DNA of 64,000 nt from JANSXG01 sp024743075 (GTDB taxonomy: Bacteria > Planctomycetota > Phycisphaerae > Phycisphaerales > UBA1924), in contig CP159477.1 in assembly GCA_042140185.1 (NCBI GenBank), forward strand, positions 2,666,001 through 2,730,000, written 5' to 3'. The position numbers were made by a program, and so were the translations under genes. Numbering within the stretch: the first letter of the stretch is position 1; each line of letters begins with the position of its first letter. Positions 1 to 10,908 of the stretch are shown here, piece after piece. The notes beneath the pieces were generated by a model, which was not told the origin of the DNA, did no database searches, and worked only from the letters and a program-made list of their open reading frames with translations.

Positions 1-980
1 GTCTGGTCGGGGATACCGACCGAGTTGATGTAGTCAGTGGTCTTGAAGATGGGACGCTCGAACCACCAGTCGATCGCACGCCCGGCGTACTGCGAGTGGG
101 TCACATCGGCAGCCCAGTCTCGCTTGGTGCGGTGTAGGTCGAGGATCTGTCTCGCCTTCCGTTCGTTCGTCTCTGCCTGCCGCAGGATGGCCGTGAGGAA
201 GAATCTGCACCAGCCTGTCCAGTCTCCATCGCGCGATACTGCCAGCAGCCGGTTGTAGTACTCGTCCCGATGAGATTCGAGGTACTCGCTGACATAGAAG
301 TGCGGACCACTGAGCAGTTTCTTGTCGACGAGGAACAGCGGGACGAGCAATCGCCCGAGCCGACCGTTGCCGTCGAGGAACGGGTGGATCGATTCGAACT
401 CGGCGTGCAACACGGCCATCTGTACCAGCCGGTCCGGAGCCTCGGCGTGCAGATACCGTTCCCACGCGCTCATTAGATCCGCGATCTCGCCAGCACCCGG
501 TGGTACGAATCTCGCCTGGTCCTGTTCGCACCCTGCCGCGCCGATCCAGTTTGGCACCCTCCGGTACTCACCGGGCGTCTTGTTGTCGCCGCGGACCCCC
601 TGCATCAGTACCGAGTGGGCATCACGCATGAGGCGCTGTGAGAGTGGCAACTCTTCCATCAAGCTCACCGCGTGCCGGAGGGCGGCGCGGTAGTTCAGTA
701 CCTCGCGGATGTCGTTTCGCTTCTCACCGGTCGCCGTGTCCTCCGCGGCCTCGAACTCTAGAACCTCGCCAAAGGTCGCCTGTGTGCCTTCGATCTTGCT
801 CGACAGCACCGCCTCCTGTGTCGTCAGCGGCGACAGGAGTACCTGTGTATTCGGCACGGCGTGGAGCACGCCTTCGTACCGCGCAATTGCAGCGCTAGCC
901 GGACCGATCAGTGGGACCAATTCTTCAAAGTTGAGATTCTTCGGCGGGAATCCGCCGGAGTGGTACTGCACCGGGGGCAT
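1..980 (-). CDS. Fic family protein (AMPylase-like), 3' end beyond the window
   Basis: Fic enzymes transfer AMP or related groups onto target proteins. About 326 residues are visible. The core motif HPFLDGNGRLGRLL (complement of about 345-386) matches HPFx(D/E)GNGRxxR, with the catalytic His and phosphate-binding loop intact. Near residue 60 is SSKIEGTQAT, matching the class II inhibitory motif (S/T)xxxE(G/N), so activity is probably auto-inhibited. The N-terminal part resembles the Fic/DOC N-terminal domain. The ATG at 978-980 follows an AAAGGCGG-like site. It is the last visible gene of the hsdM-hsdS-lipoprotein-fic row. Fic genes are known passengers of type I restriction loci, and hsdR may follow to the left. 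Confidence 0.85.
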   Translation of the reverse strand, partial: MPPVQYHSGGFPPKNLNFEELVPLIGPASAAIARYEGVLHAVPNTQVLLSPLTTQEAVLSSKIEGTQATFGEVLEFEAAEDTATGEKRNDIREVLNYRAALRHAVSLMEELPLSQRLMRDAHSVLMQGVRGDNKTPGEYRRVPNWIGAAGCEQDQARFVPPGAGEIADLMSAWERYLHAEAPDRLVQMAVLHAEFESIHPFLDGNGRLGRLLVPLFLVDKKLLSGPHFYVSEYLESHRDEYYNRLLAVSRDGDWTGWCRFFLTAILRQAETNERKARQILDLHRTKRDWAADVTHSQYAGRAIDWWFERPIFKTTDYINSVGIPDQ

Positions 981-1008
981 CGCTAGCCGCCTTTCTTGAA
1001 GATCACGC

Positions 1009-1602
1009 CTACTCCCAACTCAGCCGGTGCACCGCTCGATAGATCTCGTCGCGGTGGCGGTCGTGGAACATGTCGTCGATCTCCACGGTAACGGTCACGG
1101 TGCCGTCCGTGCCTAAGTAACCGGTGTACTCGGCCTCGACCCTGTACGCGGACGGCCAATCTCCAGATCCGAGCCCGTAGTCAGACCATCTGTCGCTTGT
1201 GCTGGCGAACCCGGCACCGAAGTCCATGAGGTACAGCGTCGAGCTCTTGTAGTAGCCCAGCGGCTCGCCCTTGCCGATCACGCTCACCGTGATATCTACG
1301 CTCGTGTCGCCGTACTCGTCCGTCGTGCGTGTGCCGCTCACAATCTCGGACTCGATCGAGATCGTGGCGGTCCGCGGCGTGGTATAGCCGCTCGCGTAAC
1401 CGCCGTACGAGCCGTAACCGCCGTAACCACCCGAGTAGCCATAACCCTCACCGCCGTAGCCGTAGCTGCCACCGCCGCTCGGCATGCAGCCGGTCATGGA
1501 TGCACACACCAGTGCAAGCGAGGCGAAGGCGCACATAGATGTGCGCCCTGCTGATCTTGGCGTGCGAGTACGAGTTGCACGACGATCGTGGTTCATGCGC
1601 AT
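1009..1602 (-). CDS. Gly/Tyr-rich secreted lipoprotein, unknown function
   Basis: 197 residues. The N-terminus is basic and followed by a hydrophobic stretch ending at a lipobox-like site (CASMTGC, Cys near residue 39). Then comes a low-complexity stretch of GYGG/GGYG repeats (about residues 44-72) and a C-terminal domain of about 120 residues rich in beta-prone Thr/Val/Asp. The ATG at 1602 overlaps the last 10 bases of hsdS; a second ATG lies two codons later. I do not recognise the family. An exported lipoprotein embedded between a restriction specificity gene and fic is unusual, and any functional link is inference. Confidence 0.6.
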   Translation of the reverse strand: MRMNHDRRATRTRTPRSAGRTSMCAFASLALVCASMTGCMPSGGGSYGYGGEGYGYSGGYGGYGSYGGYASGYTTPRTATISIESEIVSGTRTTDEYGDTSVDITVSVIGKGEPLGYYKSSTLYLMDFGAGFASTSDRWSDYGLGSGDWPSAYRVEAEYTGYLGTDGTVTVTVEIDDMFHDRHRDEIYRAVHRLSWE

Positions 1603-2931
1603 CGCGTCTCCTTGGCAAACTCCCCCACCCGCACCTCGCCCGACAGCAGCTTCGGCAAAAGTACATCCCGAGTCTCAGCCAGTGTCCTTGACTCATGGAT
1701 GTTCGAGAGAATCTGCTCGACTATCGGCCCCATCAGGCGCGTTGCTTCGGCAGCTACCGGCTTGGGTGGCACCGCAATGGGATACCTCGACATGTCCTTC
1801 CAGTTCGTCCTCGGCATTTTCGTGCCCGTCGAACAAGCGTCCGTGTAGTTGACGAAGTCGAGACTCGACAGATGGCCGAGCAGCATCGCTGACCATTGGT
1901 CGGCCTTCGGTTTGACGACGAGAACATCCGTCGAGCAAACGCCGTCAACCGGAGCAACGCCCACCTTGTGGAAATATGGGCGGAGTTTGCCGAAGAGGAT
2001 CTCTCCTCGGCTGAACGCAGACTTATTGCTCGTGACCTTCGCAGCACCCTCCCACGCGTCGAGGGCGATGCTCCGCTTGGGCATGTGTTCGAGGCCGATG
2101 TACGGCGTCTCGGGATCGATCTCGTCAGGCTTGATGCCGTCCTTGCGGTTCTTCCCGATATCGCCGATGCACCCCGCTTCCCACCCCTCCGGAATCGGCC
2201 CGAGTTCGGAGTCGGTGAACGAGTCGGGGAGGGCGTCGAAGACGGGCTGGGGCATGCCGGGGAAGGAGGCGGCTCCGCTTGCCTTGGCTCGGACGGGCTC
2301 GAAGTCCACGAACCACGCCTTGAAGATCGCCGCGGCCATCTGCTCCAGCGTGCGGTTCATCCGCCGGTTCAACTCGATCTTGTTGTCGAGCGAGCCGAGG
2401 ACCGAGGCGATGGCTCGTTGTGCAGTCAATGGAGGTACAACGATGAACATCTGCCGTAGGTGCGTGGGTCCATAGTTCAGTTGTGCGCTGCCAGTTGCAA
2501 ATGACAGAATCTGCTGTTGATAAAATCTGGATAGAAGGAAGTACTTGAGGAACAAGCGGTTGACTCGTTGGTTTCTTGGTCGGAAGCGAATCACACTGGT
2601 ATTCAGCATGCATGGAAGGTCCGAATCTTTTACAGATGCAAGCCGACCAAGGGTGCCTGAGCTAGAAACCACATAGTCATCCTTGTCGAGGAGAAAGTGA
2701 GAGTACTTTCCCATCGCTTCTTCTCTGGAGACTTTGTTCATCGCATCTCGGTCTAGTGAGCCGTTTACCAGACAGCGAATGTTGACGAAAGGGACTCCAT
2801 CAAAGTCATCAACGTATTGCCAATTGCGGATTCCTGGTCCTTCTTGAAAGAAGACAACGTCCTCAAGCGGATGTACTTCCCAGTCGGGCGGAAGATCTCC
2901 AGCGAGTGAATCTGCGTAGATGGGGCGGGCG

Positions 2932-2939
<8 letters not shown>
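1593..2939 (-). CDS. hsdS: Type I restriction-modification specificity subunit HsdS
   Basis: HsdS sets the DNA target of the type I complex (M2S for methylation, R2M2S for cleavage). The 448 residues show the usual two-repeat design: a first target-recognition domain (about residues 18-160), a helical spacer around LGSLDNKIELNRRMNRTLEQ (about 180-200), a second recognition domain starting at GPIPEGWEAG, and a C-terminal helix with LPKLLSGEVRV. It overlaps hsdM by 8 bases, consistent with coupled translation. The DNA for the first domain (about 2430-2900) looks clearly less GC-rich than that for the spacer, suggesting domain exchange. Full length, no disruption seen. Confidence 0.93.
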
Positions 2940-4563
<1,624 letters not shown>

Positions 4564-4867
4564 TGGGCCTCCGTAGTGAAGCGGTGCTTTCGACGACTCG
4601 CGACGCAGAGCATACCGGACGGGTCAAGCTCTTCAGCAGCCGTCGATGGGACGCCGGTGACAACAGTGTGTCACCGAACGGGAGCAATTGAAGCGCAAGG
4701 CGATGACCGACAGCCACTTGCAACGCGGTGAGCGACACAGCCACCGCCGCGCGGCGAGAGACTCCTCTGGCATTGCCTACGCGCGAGTTGTATTCTCGAA
4801 CGTCCGCGGCTTTCGGTCCCACGATCCGGCCCCTACGAAGCCAACGAAGTCTAAGAGGACACCCGAT
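4564..4867. promoter_or_regulatory. Divergent intergenic region hsdM / Hsp70-kinase operon
   Basis: About 300 bases between two divergent operons, expected to hold promoters for both. The best visible element for the rightward operon is TATTCT at 4791-4796; no good -35 stands at the right distance. An AAGAGGA ribosome site lies just before the proposed TTG start at 4868. I see no clear operator palindrome. Confidence 0.3.
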
Positions 4868-6364
4868 TTGCAGAGCCCGACGAACAGCGCCGCCTCCGAT
4901 CAGTTGCCGTCCGGCTTCTCGAATCCGTTCTGCGTCATCGGCGTTTCTGCGGATGCTGACGGGCAGACCATTCAGCAAGCGGCGACGCGGGGCGCGATGG
5001 AACGCAGGCTCCGCGGTGGATCGACCGATGCGCCAAAGGAATCACAGGAGATCGAGCGAGCCGCCGAAGCGTTGAAGGACCCGCTGACGCGCTTTCAGGC
5101 GTCGCTGCACTGGGTCACGCTGAACGCCGAGGAAGTCGCGAGTTGGGCATCGCGTCCGAAGACGAAGCGGCTGGCCTTCGACCGTTCGCTGCTGGTCTCG
5201 ACCGATTACGCCGCCGCCGCAAAGATCGAGTCAGTCGTGCTACGGAGCCACAACTTCGCGGTGCTCGCCTGCGCCGATGCCGAGCGACAGGTCGCCAGTG
5301 GGGATGTCTCGTCGGCAACGGAGAGTTGGAAGCGCGGCTTTAAGTATTGGTCAACGTGCCTGTCGTCGGACGAGTTCGCGCGAATCATGCAGCAGCGAGC
5401 GAAGCAACTCGACGACCCCCGCCTGACGCAACGCCGAGTTCGCGAAGAGATCGAAAACATGCCGCGCCGGCTCCTGTCCCGACCGGTCGCACTGGCGGGC
5501 GAAGCACTCCAGGCCCGCCGCACCGGCCAGGCGGTCGCGCTGGTGGAGCTCGTCCGGGACGCTCCCTTCGGCAAGGCCCTAAGCGACGCAGCCCTCGAAA
5601 CGGTGTACGGGCCAATCGCCAAGCGCATTAACAGGGAGATCGAAGCGCTCGAGAAGGAGCTGCGCTCGATCCTCGATGCCGCGCCAGACGAACCAACGGC
5701 AAGCCAGAAGACCGCCGGCATCGCCTCGATCAAGAAGCTGCTGGATCGCTTCCGTTCCTCGGTCGCCCCGGACCTTGATCAGATGTTGGATCTCGGTGAC
5801 CTTCCCGGACTTACGGAAGAGCAGACACGCGACGCCGCGGCCCACTTCCTGAACAAGGCGGGGATCGGCGCAACGAAAGCCTTCAACGCGTCGGATGTCG
5901 GCAAGTCCGCACTGCAGCTCGCCAAGAAGTACGCCGACGCGGCTCACCTGCACGAACGTTTGGAGGCCAATCTCAAAGACGTCGCCGACGCTTCGCTCGC
6001 CGACGAGTTGGGGCAAATCCTCGAACGAACGCACGGCAACTTCGAGCAGGCCATTCGCGAGATCCAGGAGCTGCGTCGCCGAGCAGTCTCCGACAACACG
6101 CGCCAGGCACTGGACGCGATCGAGCGGAAGCTCTCCGATGCGTACGCCGTGCAACTGTTCGAGCAAGCCGGAGAGTACGCCCAGCGGGGCAATCGAGACG
6201 CTGCTCGGGCGAAGTTGCAGCAGGCCGAGCGCTGGGCACGGGATCCGCAAGCGAAGGCCGTTGTCCAGGATCTGCTCCGACGGGTGCCAGCCGGCGGTGG
6301 GTCGGGATGCCTGATCCCAATCGTCGCGGCGGTCTCGCTCCTCGCACTCGCTGGCATTTTTTGA
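4868..6364 (+). CDS. J-domain-like, helical, C-terminally membrane-anchored protein of the Hsp70/kinase operon
   Basis: About 498 residues from the TTG at 4868, chosen because AAGAGGA lies 8 nt upstream; an upstream in-frame ATG exists at 4688. Residues about 16-80 begin NPFCVIGVSADADG and look like the start of a J-domain, but no HPD tripeptide is visible where it should be. The middle is long and helical, charged and Ala-rich, with TPR-like stretches near the C-terminus. The end is Gly-rich followed by a single hydrophobic segment (CLIPIVAAVSLLALAGIF), so the protein is probably a tail-anchored inner-membrane protein. It is the first gene of the operon with GrpE-like and Hsp70 genes, which supports a co-chaperone role. 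The domain call is tentative. Confidence 0.6.
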   Translation: MQSPTNSAASDQLPSGFSNPFCVIGVSADADGQTIQQAATRGAMERRLRGGSTDAPKESQEIERAAEALKDPLTRFQASLHWVTLNAEEVASWASRPKTKRLAFDRSLLVSTDYAAAAKIESVVLRSHNFAVLACADAERQVASGDVSSATESWKRGFKYWSTCLSSDEFARIMQQRAKQLDDPRLTQRRVREEIENMPRRLLSRPVALAGEALQARRTGQAVALVELVRDAPFGKALSDAALETVYGPIAKRINREIEALEKELRSILDAAPDEPTASQKTAGIASIKKLLDRFRSSVAPDLDQMLDLGDLPGLTEEQTRDAAAHFLNKAGIGATKAFNASDVGKSALQLAKKYADAAHLHERLEANLKDVADASLADELGQILERTHGNFEQAIREIQELRRRAVSDNTRQALDAIERKLSDAYAVQLFEQAGEYAQRGNRDAARAKLQQAERWARDPQAKAVVQDLLRRVPAGGGSGCLIPIVAAVSLLALAGIF

Positions 6365-6376
6365 GCGGAGACGCAT

Positions 6377-6844
6377 GTGAATCCCGAATCGAACCGGCCA
6401 CTTCCTCTTCCCGGCAATCTCGACGACCTGCTCGACGGCCTCGGACAGGGAGGCAGTGGCGTCTTATCGATGTCCGAGATCAAGACACTCGCGGTGCACA
6501 CGTGGCGACTCGGCCAGCGGATCGAACGCTTGGACGATTCCGATGCGCGCGTGAAGCGGCAACTCAGCGATTCGCACAGGAAACTGATGCAGTTGCTTGA
6601 GGACGCCGACATCGAAGTCGTCGACCCGATCAATCAGCCCTACACAACGGGCTGGCTCGAAGTCGAGGTCATTGCATACGAAGAACCGGACGGGCCGGTC
6701 CCAGAAGGGGTGACCGACGCATGGATCAAGCAGACGATGCGCCCGATTGTTCGCCACGAGAACCGGGTCATCCTCAAGGGTGAGGTAGTCGTGGCCGAGC
6801 CAGCAGAACAGACAGAAACCGCGGAGGATCACGATGGCAACTAG
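6377..6844 (+). CDS. GrpE-like nucleotide exchange factor
   Basis: 155 residues from a GTG at 6377 with GGAG upstream. A helical N-terminal part (TWRLGQRIERLDDSDARVKR) is followed by a short beta-rich C-terminal part with GWLEVEVIAYEEP, a (T)MRPIVRHENRVI segment and KGEVVV. This order resembles the GrpE tail that ends in a (R)PAxVxV strand. It is shorter than housekeeping GrpE and poorly conserved, so the assignment leans on its place directly before Hsp70, with which it overlaps by 11 bases. It may trigger ADP release on the neighbouring Hsp70. If it is not GrpE, it is a dedicated Hsp70 partner of unknown fold. Confidence 0.55.
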   Translation: MNPESNRPLPLPGNLDDLLDGLGQGGSGVLSMSEIKTLAVHTWRLGQRIERLDDSDARVKRQLSDSHRKLMQLLEDADIEVVDPINQPYTTGWLEVEVIAYEEPDGPVPEGVTDAWIKQTMRPIVRHENRVILKGEVVVAEPAEQTETAEDHDGN

Positions 6845-9362
6845 CGACACAATTGACTACGGAATCGACCTTGGCACTACGAACTCAGTGATCGCTCGAT
6901 CCATCGGCGGCGACATCGAGGTTATCAAGAACAAGAACGCCGAGATTACCCCATCAATGGTCGCGTACGACAAACGAGGCACCGAAATCGTAGGTGCGGC
7001 CGCAAAGAACATGTTTGCCGATCCTCGGAAGTCGCCAGATGTTCAGGCCGAATTCAAGCGAGTCATGGGGCAGGATGTCGATCTACGCTTCCACGGTGCG
7101 GGCCTCACTCTGTCACCGGAACAACTTTCGAAGGCAGTCTTGGCCGAGTTACGGAAGGCAGCCGCAGAGCGGTACGGCGACGCACCGCCTTCCGCAGTCA
7201 TCACAGTCCCCGCCATGTTTGAGCTCCCTCAGAATGAAGCGACCGCGACCTCCGCGCGGCTCGCTGGATTCCAGCACTCACAGCTCCTTCAGGAACCCGT
7301 TGCGGCCGCGATCGCGTACGGGATGGAGCCGTCAAACGATCGGTCGCTTTGGCTGGTCTATGACTTCGGCGGGGGTACATTCGATACATCGCTGGTAGCC
7401 ATCCGAGACGGTCAGTTGTCGGTGGTCAAGCACGCTGGCGACAACTACCTCGGCGGCGCGGATTTCGACTGGGCCATCGTCGACGAGGTCCTTCTGCCCG
7501 CGATTCAGAAGCGCTACGACATCGGCTCTTTGCGACGCCACGACAAAGACGACCTCCAGTCGCTCGGCCGTATCCGACGACTCAAGAGCTTCGCCGAGGA
7601 AATCAAGATCGAACTCAGCTCGCGCGACGAGGTTGTCTTTTACAAGGAAGGTGAGGATGTCTTCGAAGACGACCAAGGCGATCTTGTCGACTTAGACGTG
7701 TCCATCGACAGAGAGATGTTTGAGCAGGTCATTCGCGAGTCGATCGATCGATCGATCAAGATCGCAAGGTCCGCAATTCACGACAGCGGATACAAGCCCG
7801 ACGATATCGAACAGGTTCTGATGGTCGGTGGAACGACGTTCGTGCCCCTCGTTCGTGAAGCCGTCAAGCAACTCGGCATCCCGCTCGGTCTAAAGCTCGA
7901 CCCCATGACGGTCGTCGCTCGCGGTGCAGCCGCCTTCGCCTCGACGCAGGTGATGCCGGAAACGGCGGCACGTTCGACGCAGCGCCCAAAGCCCGCAGGA
8001 TCGGCAAGCATCAAGCTTGAGTACGAACGAGTTACCAAATCGCTCACACCGCCGGTCGGCGGCCGTGTCGAGCTCGCGAATGAAGGTGACGTGTCGTCCT
8101 GCACCGTGTCCATCACTCGCGATGATGAGGGATTCTCCTCCGGAGCACTCTCGCCAGACCCTTCCGGCATCTTCTTCACCGAGGTGCAGATCCGCGACAA
8201 AGGACAGTCTAGCTTCCATGTCGAGCTACGCGACGCATCCGGCACGTCAATCCCTGTCGAGCCGAGTGCGTTCTCGATCACGAACGGATTGAGTGTCGGC
8301 AAAGCTACACTGCCGAGCGGCTTCGCCGTCGCCCTGGAAGACGGATCAGCGGTCCTGCTGGCGAAGTCTGGATCCACCCTGCCACTCGACATCGCGCCAG
8401 CATCAAGGCGATCCACGAAGAATTTGCAGGCCGGCGGCAGCGACGACCTCGTAATCAGCTTTCTCAGCGGCGATGACCCACGTGCCGATCACAACATGGT
8501 CAGCTCGCGGATCCAGATCCGCGGCACCGACATCAAGCGAGACCTTCCCCGAGGAACCGAACTGGAGATCACCGCGCACATCGACGCCTCCGGCGTCGCA
8601 CACCCGCGCGTGTACATCGAGCGGCTCGATGAGGAATTCGAGCCCGCCGCGAACAAGGACCGCAAGACCTTCCTCGAACACGAACCGGCCGTAGCGATGC
8701 GTGACCGCCTGACCGCAGCGAGAGCCCGCATCCGCCAGCTGCAGGAGCAAGCACAGGACGTTTCAACGGATGCCGCAACGCAGGATCAACTCAGCGCCTT
8801 GAGCTCGAACGAGCGCCTGCAGTCGATCGAGAAGCACATCGACGCTTGGGACGAGGGCGACAACGCCGCCGCCGGCAAGGCCCGAAACGAGCTGACGCAG
8901 CTCAGTCGAGACATCAGCACCGTCGCGACGCTGATCGAGTGGCCCGCGAAGCTCGAAGAGTTCGCTGAGATCGAAGAGAATCTCGATGAGTTGCTCCGCG
9001 AGGTGAACCAGCCCGGCCTACGCGAGGCGGCGGATAAATTGCTCTCCGAAGGTCGGCGTGCCATCGACTCCAAGGACGCCGATGCGCTGGACAAGTGCAT
9101 CGCCAACCTCGAAAGCCTCCGATTCGCGCTGCTTCGAGAACTGCCGGACTTCTGGATCGGAATGCTGCAGCACATGTCGCAGCGCGAACACGAGTTCAGC
9201 GACCGAGCCGCAGCGCGCGAACTCTTCATGGAAGGCATGCAGGCGGCGAAACGCCGAGACACCGCGGCCCTGCGCAGCGTGTGCCAACAGCTCTGGAGCG
9301 ATCTGCCGCAGGAGGCTGTTGAAGAAGTCCGGCGGTCAGCGATCCGTTCCGATGTCCACTGA
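6834..9362 (+). CDS. Large Hsp70 (DnaK-like) protein with extra C-terminal helical domain
   Basis: 842 residues, roughly 200 more than typical DnaK. The nucleotide-binding domain is intact: phosphate 1 motif GIDLGTTNS at residues 10-18, the phosphate 2 region VYDFGGGTFDTS near 180, and VLMVGGTTFVPLVR near 330. The linker and substrate-binding region (about 385-600) are diverged but beta-rich. Residues about 610-842 form a long charged helical region unlike the short DnaK lid. It overlaps the GrpE-like gene upstream and the kinase gene downstream, each by 11 bases, so the three are probably made together. This is not the housekeeping dnaK: the context is an island and the partners are signalling proteins. 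The client is unknown. Confidence 0.88.
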   Translation: MATSDTIDYGIDLGTTNSVIARSIGGDIEVIKNKNAEITPSMVAYDKRGTEIVGAAAKNMFADPRKSPDVQAEFKRVMGQDVDLRFHGAGLTLSPEQLSKAVLAELRKAAAERYGDAPPSAVITVPAMFELPQNEATATSARLAGFQHSQLLQEPVAAAIAYGMEPSNDRSLWLVYDFGGGTFDTSLVAIRDGQLSVVKHAGDNYLGGADFDWAIVDEVLLPAIQKRYDIGSLRRHDKDDLQSLGRIRRLKSFAEEIKIELSSRDEVVFYKEGEDVFEDDQGDLVDLDVSIDREMFEQVIRESIDRSIKIARSAIHDSGYKPDDIEQVLMVGGTTFVPLVREAVKQLGIPLGLKLDPMTVVARGAAAFASTQVMPETAARSTQRPKPAGSASIKLEYERVTKSLTPPVGGRVELANEGDVSSCTVSITRDDEGFSSGALSPDPSGIFFTEVQIRDKGQSSFHVELRDASGTSIPVEPSAFSITNGLSVGKATLPSGFAVALEDGSAVLLAKSGSTLPLDIAPASRRSTKNLQAGGSDDLVISFLSGDDPRADHNMVSSRIQIRGTDIKRDLPRGTELEITAHIDASGVAHPRVYIERLDEEFEPAANKDRKTFLEHEPAVAMRDRLTAARARIRQLQEQAQDVSTDAATQDQLSALSSNERLQSIEKHIDAWDEGDNAAAGKARNELTQLSRDISTVATLIEWPAKLEEFAEIEENLDELLREVNQPGLREAADKLLSEGRRAIDSKDADALDKCIANLESLRFALLRELPDFWIGMLQHMSQREHEFSDRAAARELFMEGMQAAKRRDTAALRSVCQQLWSDLPQEAVEEVRRSAIRSDVH

Positions 9363-10452
9363 ACCCGCCAAGCCACCGACCGATCGTCCTCGCCTTCCCG
9401 ACGGATCGCGGATCCGGGGAACCTACACGATCGATCGGTACATCGGATCGGGCCGTTTCGCGGACGTATACGCCGTGCGCCACCGCTACATGGGCATGCA
9501 GGCCATGAAGTTGCTGTCGCGCGACTTTGAGTCCGAAGCCGGACAGGAAGCGTTCCTGGAGGCCTTTCTGCTCAGCAAGGTCCACAGTCGTTCGATCGTG
9601 CGCGTCTTCGATGCGAACGTGGCCGACGGCGAGTCAGACGGCCGACCGTACATCACCATGGAGTTCGCGCCCGGCGGCACGCTCGAAGACACGCTCAGCC
9701 GGGCAACCTTCGGGCTGAAGCCGCTGGCGGCGATCCGAGCGCTGCGTCAGTTAGCGGACGGTCTCGCCGTCGCCCACGCGATGGACCCGCCGATCGTTCA
9801 CCGCGATCTGAAGCCCGCGAACATCCTGGTGGCAGAACGATTCGGGGTGAAGGACCTGCGGATCGCGGACTTCGGCTTGGCCCGCGCGGTTAGCCGATTG
9901 ACCGACTGCGTCGCATCCGCGGGCACGCTGCTGTACACGCCGCCGGAAAGTCTGGACGGATACGAGACGCCGGCGAGCGATGTCTATTCGCTCGGCCTCA
10001 TCGCCTTCGAACTGCTCACAGGCGATCTGCCGTTCAAACGAACGGACCTCCGAAGCGCCACAAGCGAGCAGGACTTTCGGAAACGACTACGGGCGATTCA
10101 CGCCGAACCTTACCCGCTCGTTTCGGAGCGCTACCCCGAAGCCGGCCCGGATCTCGATACGCTGGTCGCGCTGATGCTGGAGCGTTCAGAAGAATCCAGG
10201 CTTGCGAGCGCGGCAGCGGTGGCGAAGTGGCTCGATGCGATCGAGTCCATCCGCAGACACGATGATGATGAACCTTGGCGCCCGGGTCCAGGCCGAGTCC
10301 CCCTCACGCTCGGGTTCCAGTCGATCCGACAGCATCGGCCGCGTTCCGTCGTATTCAACTGGTTTGACAAGGCCGAGGAACTCCAACCGGAGTATCGCAT
10401 TCCTCTCACGCCGTTCCGAGAGTTGATCTCAAGTTCCGAGGAGCAGACATGA
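9352..10452 (+). CDS. Hanks-type serine/threonine protein kinase
   Basis: 366 residues. All catalytic motifs are visible: Gly-rich loop GSGRFADVY (about residue 30), the Lys in MQAMKLL, the catalytic loop HRDLKPANIL, the DFG motif in IADFGLA, a TPPE version of the APE motif, and SDVYSLGLIAFELLTG. It should therefore be active. There is no transmembrane segment and no PASTA or other sensor domain; the C-terminal 80 residues after the kinase fold are short and unassigned. The ATG at 9352 overlaps the Hsp70 stop by 11 bases. The gene overlaps the next one by 4 bases (ATGA). The nearby FHA protein could read phosphothreonine marks made by this kinase (inference). Confidence 0.92.
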   Translation: MSTEPAKPPTDRPRLPDGSRIRGTYTIDRYIGSGRFADVYAVRHRYMGMQAMKLLSRDFESEAGQEAFLEAFLLSKVHSRSIVRVFDANVADGESDGRPYITMEFAPGGTLEDTLSRATFGLKPLAAIRALRQLADGLAVAHAMDPPIVHRDLKPANILVAERFGVKDLRIADFGLARAVSRLTDCVASAGTLLYTPPESLDGYETPASDVYSLGLIAFELLTGDLPFKRTDLRSATSEQDFRKRLRAIHAEPYPLVSERYPEAGPDLDTLVALMLERSEESRLASAAAVAKWLDAIESIRRHDDDEPWRPGPGRVPLTLGFQSIRQHRPRSVVFNWFDKAEELQPEYRIPLTPFRELISSSEEQT

Positions 10453-10901
10453 ATGTTCTAACCCTGCCTGCGACCAGCGATATGTCGGAGTCCGCATCGG
10501 ATCACCTGCTCGCCACGCTGCTGTACAACAACGGGCTGCTGTTCCTCGATCGCGGCCATCCCGAGGAGGCGCTGCGCGCCTTTACGTCGATGTTGCGATA
10601 CCAGCGGTATCGTTCGGCCGCCCTTTTGCAGGCAGCGAGAGCGGCCCACAGAGCGGGGCAGTCTGCCCGAGCCGCTGAGTACGTTCAGCAAGCGCAGAGC
10701 GAGGGAGCAAACCCGATCGAGGTCGTGAGGGTGACTTCGGAGATTCATCGATCGCCGGGAACATCCGCAGCCGCCCCCGCCGAAGAGGCCGACCGCAAGG
10801 GACCAACCGGGCTTCTGCAGGGGTGGGTCGATTCGTGGTGCTGCCGGCTGGAAGCGGTGGTGAATGAAACCTGCCAGGACATCCGACGCGGCTTGAGCTA
10901 G
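10449..10901 (+). CDS. Small TPR-like protein of the Hsp70/kinase operon
   Basis: 150 residues. Residues about 15-85 form two helix pairs resembling tetratricopeptide repeats (NNGLLFLDRGHPEEALRAF and an AARAAHRAGQSARAAEY unit). A low-complexity Ala/Pro linker follows and then a short C-terminal helix with two adjacent Cys. No signal peptide is seen. The ATG overlaps the kinase stop as ATGA. A TPR scaffold linking kinase and chaperone is plausible but unproven. Family not recognised. Confidence 0.6.
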   Translation: MNVLTLPATSDMSESASDHLLATLLYNNGLLFLDRGHPEEALRAFTSMLRYQRYRSAALLQAARAAHRAGQSARAAEYVQQAQSEGANPIEVVRVTSEIHRSPGTSAAAPAEEADRKGPTGLLQGWVDSWCCRLEAVVNETCQDIRRGLS

Positions 10902-10908
10902 GACTCGG

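Noticed and set aside
7741..7760. Tandem GATC repeats inside the Hsp70 gene
   Set aside because: The run is short, in frame (S-I-D-R-S-I-K) and explained by coding choice. No sign of phase variation, since slippage by one unit would kill the gene and no other evidence exists.
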